Shown here: piece after piece, positions 1 through 7,880 of the stretch | How positions within the stretch are numbered: position 1 is the first letter of the stretch | How the letters are laid out: every line of letters starts with the position of its first letter | Assembly: GCA_023265235.1 (NCBI GenBank) | Contig: JAHFUF010000002.1 | Location: forward strand, 1-32,393 | Direction: 5' to 3' | Origin: Blastocatellia bacterium | GTDB lineage: Bacteria; Acidobacteriota; Blastocatellia; Chloracidobacteriales; JADJPF01 | Length of the DNA: 32,393 nt | Notes under the pieces: model-generated | Databases searched by the model: none | What the model saw: the letters and a program-made list of their open reading frames with translations, nothing else | What the model was told of the DNA's origin: nothing | Made by a program: the position numbers and the translations under genes

Positions 1-3000
1 CTTTAACAACTACAGCAGCTTGTTTAATAGCGTTATAGCTATTTAAGACTGTTTCAATTTCTCCTAGTTCGATACGAAACCCTCTAACCTTTACTTGATT
101 GTCAATTCGTCCTAGAAACTCTATATTTCCATCTGCTAAGTAACGAGCTTGATCCCCTGTTGAATAAAGCCTTTCACCCAGCTTGTTACTAAATGGATTA
201 GGGATAAACCTTTCTGCTGTAAAGTCTGGACGATTGTAATATCCTCGCGCTAATGAAATGCCTCCAATATATAGCTCTCCTATTACTCCTATAGGAACAA
301 TTTTGTAGTTTTTATCAAGAATATAAGCTTTTGTATTAGCAATAGGCTTACCAATTGGTACTCTTTGTTTTTTGGCTTCACTAATACATTGATAGTAAGT
401 AGCATCTATAGTTGTTTCTGTTGGGCCATAAAGATTATAAAGCTCTGCTTTAGAAGACTTAAAGAAAAGCTCTTTTAATTGTGGACTTAAGGCTTCACCA
501 CCACAAAAAATTCGTTTTAGCTTGTTATTTGCAAACTCTTTTTCTTCAACAATTAGGCTTAAAAGCGATGGAACAAACTGAACTGTAGTAATGTTATTAC
601 TGCTAATAGTTTCTAATAAGTATTTTATATCCGAATTAAAGTCAGGTTTGGTTATTACTAGCTTTGCTCCAACAATTAGTGGAAGATAAAACTCACACAC
701 AGAAGCATCAAAACTAATAGGGGTTCTTTGTAATGTTGTATCTTCTGATGTTATAGAAAATCTGTCTTTCATCCAAATCATATGATTAGCTATAGCTTCT
801 TGGGTAATCATCACCCCTTTAGGCAAACCTGTAGACCCTGATGTATGAATTATATAGGCTATTTCCTGACCACTAATATTAAGTTTAGGGTTGTGTTTTG
901 CTGATGTGTTAAATATTGAGTCTTCTTTATCAAGATAGAGCTTAGCTACTTTTAGCTCAGAGGTTTGCTCTTTTAGCTCAGAATGAGTTATCAAAAGCTG
1001 TAGGTTTAAGTCATTAATAATAAAGTTTAGTCTATCTATTGGGTAATAAAGACTTAACGGTACATAAGCAACACCAACTTTTAGACTTGCTATCATAGCA
1101 ACAACTATTTCCAAACAGTTTTGCATATAAATGCCTACTACAGATTGTCTTTCTATTTGCGCTTTAAGATAGTTTGCAAGTTGATTAGCTTTCTCATTTA
1201 ACTCTTGATAGGTAAGTACTTTGTTTTCAAAACTTACAGCTATAGATTCAGGAGTAAGTGCTACTTGTTTTTCAAATAGTTGATAAACAAACACATCTTT
1301 TGGATAGTTAACATCTGTTTGGTTAAACCCTTCTAATAGAATACTTTGCTCTTTATCATTTAATATTGGTAAGGTAGAAACCTTGTGACTAGGGTTATTT
1401 ATTAGTGACTCAAGTAAAACTTGATAATTTTCAAGCATCCTTGTTATGGTGTCATCTTCAAATAAACTAGTATTGTATGTTAATGATACTTCTAGTCCAT
1501 TGGATGTTTGAGTCATAGAACATGTTAAATCAAACTTTTCAATATTTGTCTCAATATCAAAGTAAGATAGTTCTAAATCATTGAGATTAAATGTTGATAA
1601 GTTATCTTCTTGGAGTAAAAACATAATTTGAAATATAGGAGAATAGCTTAAGCTTCTCTCAGGCTGGAGTAACTCAACTAGTTTTTCAAAAGGAATTTCT
1701 TGATGTGTATAAGCTTCTAAACAAGTTTCTCTTACTTTTTCTAACAACTCTAGAAATGAATCATTAGCCGAAAAACTAGTTCTTAATATCAGCGTATTAA
1801 GAAAAAAACCTATTAAACCTTCTGTTTCAGGATGGTTCCTTCCTGCTATTGGGCTGCCTACTATTATGTCTAGCTCTCCGCTATAACGATATAGCAAAAG
1901 CTTAAAGCTAGCTAACATTGTCATAAACAAAGTTGTGCTTGCTTTTTTACTTAAAGAAACTACCTTTTGACTTAACTCTTTTGAAACAATAGTTTGCTGT
2001 CGTCTGCCATGATGTGTTTGGTTTGTAGGTCTAGGTTTATCTATTGGTAAACTATGCAGAGGTTTAATACCTGAAAGCTTTTTCTCCCAATACTTAAATT
2101 CTTTTTCTAAAACCTCTCCTGATAACCTATCACGTTGCCATAAAGCATAGTCTACATATTGTATTGGTAATGGGTCAAAGCTAGGGGGTTGACCTGAAAT
2201 AAAACCTTGATAAAAGGAGCATAATTCTTGTAAAAAAATATTTATTGACCAAGCGTCTGAAACTATATGATGTGTGCTAAGTAATAAAATAGCAGACTCT
2301 TTTGACAATAAAAATAACATCACTCTTATTAAAGGCAATTTAGACAGGTCAAAAGCTTTACTGGCAACCTGTGTGATTAATTCTACACTTTTTTGTTTAC
2401 TTTCTACTTCTGATAAATGGGTTAAGTCTATTGTTTCTAGAGCAATATAAAAATCATCTTCTATTATTTGCACTGGTTGTTCTAAAAGAGTGCTAAACCT
2501 AGTACGTAGGCTTTTGTGTCTCTTTATAATTTCATTAACACTTTTTTCTAGGGCTGTTATATTTATAGTACCTGTTATTAATCTTGTTGTAGAGGTGTTA
2601 TAAACAGGACTATCAGGTTCAAACTCAGCCAAAAACCATAACCTTTGTTGGGCAAATGATAAAGGTAGCGATTTGGTTCTATCCACCACTATAGAGCTAA
2701 ATTCGTTAGCAGACCCAGAATAAAGCATTACTTTTTCTGCTAGGCTAGCCACAGTAGCCGAATCAAAAATATCTCGAATAGTCATTTTTATATTAAAGTT
2801 TTTTTGTATTCTAAAAATAATTTGTAAAGCTAAAAGCGAGTGACCTCCTAAAGCAAAAAAATTGTCATAAACTCCTATTTTTTCTCGTTTTAGTATTTCA
2901 GACCAAATTTTAACAACCTTTTCTTCTATGGTATTTCGAGGAGCAACAAAACCTTCTGATACTTCTATATCAGGGGTTGATAGTGCATTTCGGTCTATTT

Positions 3001-6000
3001 TCCCGTTTGGCATTAATGGAAAAAAGGGTAAAAAAACATAGCCTGTAGGGATCATATAACTTGGTAACTTAACTCTTAGTATCTGTTGAACTTCTTGTAA
3101 TGTCATCTCTATTGACTTTGTAACCAAGTAAGCAACTAAACCTTTATCCCCTTTACTATTTTCTTTAGCAAGGACTACAGCGTCTTTTATAGTTGGGATT
3201 TCTAAAAGTGCTGATTCAATTTCTCCCAACTCTATCCTAAATCCTCTTATTTTTACTTGACTGTCAATTCGTCCTAGAAACTCAATATTTCCATCAGTTA
3301 AGTAGCGAGCTAAGTCTCCTGTTGAATACAGCCTTTCACCTAGTTTGTCACCAAAAGGATTAGGGATAAACCTTTCTGCTGTAAAGTCTGGACGGTTGTA
3401 ATACCCTCGTGCTAATGCAACACCTCCAATAAACAACTCTCCTACTACTCCAATAGGCACAATATTTAAGTGTTTATCTAAAATATAAGTCTGTAAACCA
3501 TCAATAGGCTTACCAATTAGTACTGGCTGTTTTTTAGCATCATTAACACATTGATAGTAAGTAGCATCTATAGTTGTTTCTGTTGGGCCATAAAGATTAT
3601 AAAGCTCTGCTTTAGAAGACTTAAAGAAAAGTTCTCTTAATTGTAAGCTCAATGCTTCACCACCACAAAAAACTCGTTTTAGCTTGCTATCAGTAAACTC
3701 TTTTTCTTCAACAATTAGGCTTAAAAGTGATGGGACAAACTGAACTGTAGTGATGTTATAGCTGCTAATAGTTTCTAGTAAATATTTTATATCAGCATTA
3801 AGGTCAGGTTTGGTTAAAACTAGCCTTGCTCCAACAATTAGCGGAAGATAAAACTCCCATACAGAAGCATCAAAACTAATGGATGTTCTTTGTAATGTTG
3901 TATCTTCTGATGTTATAGAAAATCTATCTTTCATCCAAACCATATGATTAGTTATAGCTTCTTGGGTAATCATTACTCCTTTAGGCAAACCTGTAGACCC
4001 TGACGTGTGAATGATATAGGCTATTTCCTGACCACTAATATTAATTTTGGGGTTGTGTTTTGCTGATGTATTAAATATTGAGTTTTCTTTATCAAGATAG
4101 AGCTTAGCTACTTTTAGCTCAGAGACTTGCTCTTTTAGCTCAGAATGAGTTATCAAAAGCTGTAAGTTTAAGTCATTAATAATAAAATTTAATCTATCTA
4201 TTGGATAATAAAGACTTAGTGGGACATAAGCAATACCTGACTTTAGACTTGCTATCATAGCAACAACTATTTCCAAACAGCTTTGCATATAAATGCCTAC
4301 TATAGCTTGTCGTTCGATTTTCACTTTAAGATAGTTTGCAAGTTGATTAGCACGCTCGTTAAGTTGTTGATAAGTAAGCGACTTTCCTTCTAAGATCACA
4401 GCTATATTATTAGGTGTTTGTAAGGCTTGTTCTTGCAAAAGTTCAGGTAAAAATTTTTCTACACAATAACCCTTTTGCCAACTATTAAACCCCACTATTT
4501 GATTATATTCACTTTTATCTAAAAATGAGATTTGAGAAATAGGAGTTTTTCTATCAACTAATATTTTCTCTAACAAAGTTTGATAGTGTTTTGACATTCT
4601 TAAAATAGTGTTTTGATCAAAAAGGTCAGAATTATATTCCCACACTAAAGAAATCTGTTTTACATTAGAAGAAGAATTTGCTCCAATAGATTGTTCAAAA
4701 TGAGGGATAACAATAGCGGTAAGATCAAACTTAGAAGAGCCATTACTTAATGCTTCTGTTAGGTTTATGTCTACTTCAGGGAACTCTAGTTTTGGAATTT
4801 GCGCGTCATGGAAACTAAAAAACACTTGGCATATTGGAGAATAGCTTAAACTACGTGCTGGATTTACTGCATCAACAACCCTATCAAAAGGAATGTCTTG
4901 GTTTTCATAAGCTGCTAGTGTTGTGTGTTTTATTTTTTCTAATAAATCGTCAAACCTTTCTTCTTCTGACAAGATACTTCTTAGGACTATATTATTAACA
5001 AACATGCCTATAATATTTTCTACTTCTTGTAAGCGTCGATTAGCAATTGTTGAGCCTAAAGCTATATCTTTTTGACCACTATAACGATAAAGCAGGATTG
5101 TAAAAGCGGCAGACATCACCATAAATAATGTAGTTTCTTTCTCCCTGCTTAAATTACGTAGCGATTGACAAAGCTCTTCTGATAAGTGCTGTCTAAAGCT
5201 ACTACCTTGAAAAGTTTGCAGACTAGGGCGCACACGATCATAAGGAAGTGTTAGTAATGGAGGGCAACCTGTTAAATTGTTTTTCCAGTAAGCAGATTGA
5301 GCCTTGGCAGCTTGAGTTTCTAACCATTGATGTTGCCAAGCAGCAAAATCAACAAACTGTATTTTAAGCTCTTCTAATTTTGGATTCTGGCCTAAGTAGT
5401 AAGCTTGATAAAGAGTTACTAGCTCTTTAAGAAATACATTAAAAGACCAACCATCATGAACTATATGATGTTCACTATGAATTAAAACATGCTCTCTATG
5501 GCTTAAACGTATTATCAGCCAACGAATCAAATATAACTCTGATATATCAAACTCTTTAGAAATTTGATCATTAATTAATTTTTCTAACTTAAGTGTTTTT
5601 TCTGCTTCTGGTATTTCGCTTAAATTAATAACAGGAACACTATTAAAGTGATGTGGATGAATAATTTGTACTGGTTCTTCACCAACTATACTAAATGTAG
5701 TACGAAATATTTCATGTCTATTTATAATCTCATTAAAACACTTTTCTAGAATGTTAATGTTTAAGTTACCTTTTAACTCTAACTTAGAATGAAAAGTATA
5801 GGCTAAAGGGTTTGATGCTAGTTGTTGAATAAACCAAACTCTTTTTTGGGAAAACGATAGAGGTAAGGGCTGATGGCGAGGGATAGGAGTAATTTTTTCT
5901 ACAACTGACAAAGATTTTGATTTTGATAGGTCGAGTTTTTTGGCAAGCTGAGCTAAGGTTTCTGAGCTAAAAAAAGTACTTAAAGATAGTTCTACTTGAA

Positions 6001-7756
6001 AGTGTTCACGAATTCGACTAACTACCCTAGTTGCTAGTAAAGAATGTCCCCCTAGTTCAAAAAAATTATCAGACCTGCTTACATTTCTTACAGCTAAAAC
6101 TGTTTCCCAAATATTGGCTAATATTTTTTCTTCTTCTGTAGCAGGTGGGTCATAATCTCTAGCTTCACTTAATTCTTGGCTTAGAGCTAAAAGTGCTTTT
6201 CTATCTACTTTTTCATTTGCCGTTAGAGGAAACTCATCTATTTTAATAAATCGGCTAGGCACCATATGCTCTGGTAATTGTTTGCCCAAAAACTCTTTTA
6301 TCTCGTTTACAATAAAACCTACATTTTCTTTAACCCCTAGATATGCAATTAATTGTTTGTCTCCTAAAGGTGTCTCGCCTACTAATACAACACTTTGTTT
6401 AACTACAGGGTGTGTGTCCAAAACAGTTTCTATTTCACCCAATTCTATACGATAGCCTCTAACTTTTACTTGATTGTCTTTACGTCCAAAAAATTCAATA
6501 TTCCCATCTGGTAGATAACTAGCCAAATCTCCAACTTTATAAAGCCTTGCACCTGGTTTAGAGCTAAAAGGATTAGGAAGAAACCTTTCTGCTGTTAAGT
6601 CTGCTTTGGCTAAATATCCTCTTGCTAACCCGTCTCCTGATGTATAGAGTTCTCCCATAACTCCTATTGGTACAATATTAAAGTCTTCATCTACTATATA
6701 AATCTCTGTATTAGAAACAGGACATCCAATAGAAACTGTTCTACCTACTTGGCTTACATCTGTCATAACATAGCAGGAAGTAAAAGTAGTGTTCTCTGTT
6801 GGCCCATAGCCGTTAATTAGTGTTATTCCTGGTACTTGCTCTAGTAACTTCTTTACCTGTTTTACTCCTAGTACATCGCCTCCTGAGAATAGATATTTTA
6901 ACCCTCTAAAACAATCTATTTGTTCTTCTACCATTTGGTGAAATATGGCTGATATTAGCCAAAGAACTGTTATTTTGTATTCTTTTATTTTTCTTCCTAG
7001 ATCATTTAACGAAGGTTTGTAAGCAGGAAACACTACGAGTTTTGCACCATTGAGTAGGCTACCCCATATCTCAAAAGTAGAGACATCAAAAGAAATAGGT
7101 GTAAATTGTAAAAATACGTCCTGTGATTGGATTTTTATATAGTTAGTTTCTTTGATTAACCGAACTATTGATTGGTGACAAACAATCACTCCTTTAGGAT
7201 TACCCGTTGAACCTGACGTATATATAACATACGCCATATTTTCTGGTCTTACTAAAACGCTAAAATTACTGGTAGACTCTTTTTCTATTTCTTCCCAATC
7301 TTGGTCTAAACAAATAGTATTATTGCTTATAGCTTCTATTTTATCTCTTAACCTTTTTTGCGTTAAAATAACCTCTGCCTTAGCGTCTTTAATTAAGTAT
7401 TCTAGTCTTTTTTCAGGGTAAGCAGTTTCTAAAGGTAAGTATCCTGCACCTGCTTTTATAATAGCTAATACAGCAATTATCATTTCTAAGGAACGCTCTA
7501 AGCAAACTCCTACTAAGGTTTCTTCTTTTATTCCTTGTTTTCTTAAATAACTTGCTAATTGATTTGCTTTCTCGTTTAGCTCTTTATAGGTCAATTGTCG
7601 AGATTCAAATTCAATTGCTATAACTTCTGGAGTTGTTCTTACTACTTCTTCAAATAGTTCTACAATAGTCTTATCCTTTGGATAATTAGTAGCAGTATTA
7701 TTAATTTGCAATGGCAAGTCTTGCTTATCACAATGAGCTAGTTTTTTCTCTAACAT
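1..7756 (-). CDS. Non-ribosomal peptide synthetase, A-T-C-A-T-C-A..., 3' end beyond the window
   Basis: Open frame from ATG at 7756-7754 to the left edge, 2585 codons seen with no stop, so the protein is partial at its C-terminus. An AAAGG-like ribosome site lies about 5 bases before the ATG. Approximate domains: A1 25-525 (YTSGSTG near 178, NEKVDRKAL near 514), T1 540-605 (LGGHS, Ser ~572), C1 615-1050 (HHIVHDG near 763), A2 1095-1595 (HTSGSTG near 1250), T2 1605-1670 (LGGHS ~1638), C2 1683-2110 (HHIVSDA near 1828), A3 from about 2148 (HTSGSTG near 2303). Pocket residues aligned to PheA give DVFWFGGTF for A1 (closest to the Val code), DAWQFGLID for A2 (the known Gln code) and DACQFGLID for A3. 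The protein begins directly in a C-A linker without a C domain, like a loading module. It lies 120 bp downstream of the 7877-16324 NRPS and is probably in the same operon. Specific substrates are inferences. Confidence 0.95.
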   Translation of the reverse strand, partial: MLEKKLAHCDKQDLPLQINNTATNYPKDKTIVELFEEVVRTTPEVIAIEFESRQLTYKELNEKANQLASYLRKQGIKEETLVGVCLERSLEMIIAVLAIIKAGAGYLPLETAYPEKRLEYLIKDAKAEVILTQKRLRDKIEAISNNTICLDQDWEEIEKESTSNFSVLVRPENMAYVIYTSGSTGNPKGVIVCHQSIVRLIKETNYIKIQSQDVFLQFTPISFDVSTFEIWGSLLNGAKLVVFPAYKPSLNDLGRKIKEYKITVLWLISAIFHQMVEEQIDCFRGLKYLFSGGDVLGVKQVKKLLEQVPGITLINGYGPTENTTFTSCYVMTDVSQVGRTVSIGCPVSNTEIYIVDEDFNIVPIGVMGELYTSGDGLARGYLAKADLTAERFLPNPFSSKPGARLYKVGDLASYLPDGNIEFFGRKDNQVKVRGYRIELGEIETVLDTHPVVKQSVVLVGETPLGDKQLIAYLGVKENVGFIVNEIKEFLGKQLPEHMVPSRFIKIDEFPLTANEKVDRKALLALSQELSEARDYDPPATEEEKILANIWETVLAVRNVSRSDNFFELGGHSLLATRVVSRIREHFQVELSLSTFFSSETLAQLAKKLDLSKSKSLSVVEKITPIPRHQPLPLSFSQKRVWFIQQLASNPLAYTFHSKLELKGNLNINILEKCFNEIINRHEIFRTTFSIVGEEPVQIIHPHHFNSVPVINLSEIPEAEKTLKLEKLINDQISKEFDISELYLIRWLIIRLSHREHVLIHSEHHIVHDGWSFNVFLKELVTLYQAYYLGQNPKLEELKIQFVDFAAWQHQWLETQAAKAQSAYWKNNLTGCPPLLTLPYDRVRPSLQTFQGSSFRQHLSEELCQSLRNLSREKETTLFMVMSAAFTILLYRYSGQKDIALGSTIANRRLQEVENIIGMFVNNIVLRSILSEEERFDDLLEKIKHTTLAAYENQDIPFDRVVDAVNPARSLSYSPICQVFFSFHDAQIPKLEFPEVDINLTEALSNGSSKFDLTAIVIPHFEQSIGANSSSNVKQISLVWEYNSDLFDQNTILRMSKHYQTLLEKILVDRKTPISQISFLDKSEYNQIVGFNSWQKGYCVEKFLPELLQEQALQTPNNIAVILEGKSLTYQQLNERANQLANYLKVKIERQAIVGIYMQSCLEIVVAMIASLKSGIAYVPLSLYYPIDRLNFIINDLNLQLLITHSELKEQVSELKVAKLYLDKENSIFNTSAKHNPKINISGQEIAYIIHTSGSTGLPKGVMITQEAITNHMVWMKDRFSITSEDTTLQRTSISFDASVWEFYLPLIVGARLVLTKPDLNADIKYLLETISSYNITTVQFVPSLLSLIVEEKEFTDSKLKRVFCGGEALSLQLRELFFKSSKAELYNLYGPTETTIDATYYQCVNDAKKQPVLIGKPIDGLQTYILDKHLNIVPIGVVGELFIGGVALARGYYNRPDFTAERFIPNPFGDKLGERLYSTGDLARYLTDGNIEFLGRIDSQVKIRGFRIELGEIESALLEIPTIKDAVVLAKENSKGDKGLVAYLVTKSIEMTLQEVQQILRVKLPSYMIPTGYVFLPFFPLMPNGKIDRNALSTPDIEVSEGFVAPRNTIEEKVVKIWSEILKREKIGVYDNFFALGGHSLLALQIIFRIQKNFNIKMTIRDIFDSATVASLAEKVMLYSGSANEFSSIVVDRTKSLPLSFAQQRLWFLAEFEPDSPVYNTSTTRLITGTINITALEKSVNEIIKRHKSLRTRFSTLLEQPVQIIEDDFYIALETIDLTHLSEVESKQKSVELITQVASKAFDLSKLPLIRVMLFLLSKESAILLLSTHHIVSDAWSINIFLQELCSFYQGFISGQPPSFDPLPIQYVDYALWQRDRLSGEVLEKEFKYWEKKLSGIKPLHSLPIDKPRPTNQTHHGRRQQTIVSKELSQKVVSLSKKASTTLFMTMLASFKLLLYRYSGELDIIVGSPIAGRNHPETEGLIGFFLNTLILRTSFSANDSFLELLEKVRETCLEAYTHQEIPFEKLVELLQPERSLSYSPIFQIMFLLQEDNLSTFNLNDLELSYFDIETNIEKFDLTCSMTQTSNGLEVSLTYNTSLFEDDTITRMLENYQVLLESLINNPSHKVSTLPILNDKEQSILLEGFNQTDVNYPKDVFVYQLFEKQVALTPESIAVSFENKVLTYQELNEKANQLANYLKAQIERQSVVGIYMQNCLEIVVAMIASLKVGVAYVPLSLYYPIDRLNFIINDLNLQLLITHSELKEQTSELKVAKLYLDKEDSIFNTSAKHNPKLNISGQEIAYIIHTSGSTGLPKGVMITQEAIANHMIWMKDRFSITSEDTTLQRTPISFDASVCEFYLPLIVGAKLVITKPDFNSDIKYLLETISSNNITTVQFVPSLLSLIVEEKEFANNKLKRIFCGGEALSPQLKELFFKSSKAELYNLYGPTETTIDATYYQCISEAKKQRVPIGKPIANTKAYILDKNYKIVPIGVIGELYIGGISLARGYYNRPDFTAERFIPNPFSNKLGERLYSTGDQARYLADGNIEFLGRIDNQVKVRGFRIELGEIETVLNSYNAIKQAAVVVK
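101..1189. repeat. Duplicated A-domain segment (copy 1, third A domain)
   Basis: This segment aligns with 3263-4351 at a constant offset of 3162 bp wherever checked, i.e. one A-T-C module length. It includes an 84-bp perfectly identical run (386-469 versus 3548-3631). It encodes most of A3 of the partial NRPS. Similarity drops on both sides of the block, so the copy covers the A-domain core rather than the whole module. Confidence 0.85.
3263..4351. repeat. Duplicated A-domain segment (copy 2, second A domain)
   Basis: Partner of 101-1189 in the same gene, in the same orientation. It encodes the core of A2, including the HTSGSTG and YGPTET motifs. The two copies differ at scattered sites, among them the codon for pocket position 239, TGG (Trp) here and TGT (Cys) in the other copy. 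Confidence 0.85.
6163..7716. repeat. A-domain block shared with the neighbouring NRPS (copy in the partial gene)
   Basis: This 1554-bp block covers residue ~14 to ~532 of the partial NRPS and aligns with 14722-16284 of the upstream NRPS. The 9-bp length difference is explained by three extra codons in the other copy. A 140-bp stretch is identical (6633-6772 versus 15192-15331). The central part that forms the substrate pocket is clearly less conserved than the flanks. Confidence 0.85.
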
Positions 7757-7855
7757 AAATACCTTTAAGTTTTAGAATTTATTAGAATGCTTAAAACTGT
7801 AAATTTTAGCTAAGGAGAGTCTTTAAAACCATATTAACCCACTAGGAAAAACATA

Positions 7856-7880
7856 GTAGGGGCGAACAGTTCACCCTTAC
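7856..7880. repeat. Imperfect inverted repeat at the end of the 7877-16324 gene
   Basis: Arms GTAGGGGCGAAC (7856-7867) and GTTCACCCTTAC (7869-7880) are separated by one base and pair at 10 of 12 positions; the remaining two can be G-U wobbles in one or the other transcript. The repeat overlaps the TAA stop of the upstream NRPS. The GTAGGGGCGAAC type of arm resembles dispersed intergenic palindromes known from several bacterial genomes. It could be a remnant of a small mobile repeat or a mild attenuator between the two NRPS genes. No T-tract follows, so a strong terminator is unlikely. Confidence 0.55.

Noticed and set aside
1..7756. Tandem similar segments in the NRPS genes as phage-like or CRISPR-like repeats
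   Set aside because: The period equals one A-T-C module and the repeats encode A domains; there are no short regular spacers.
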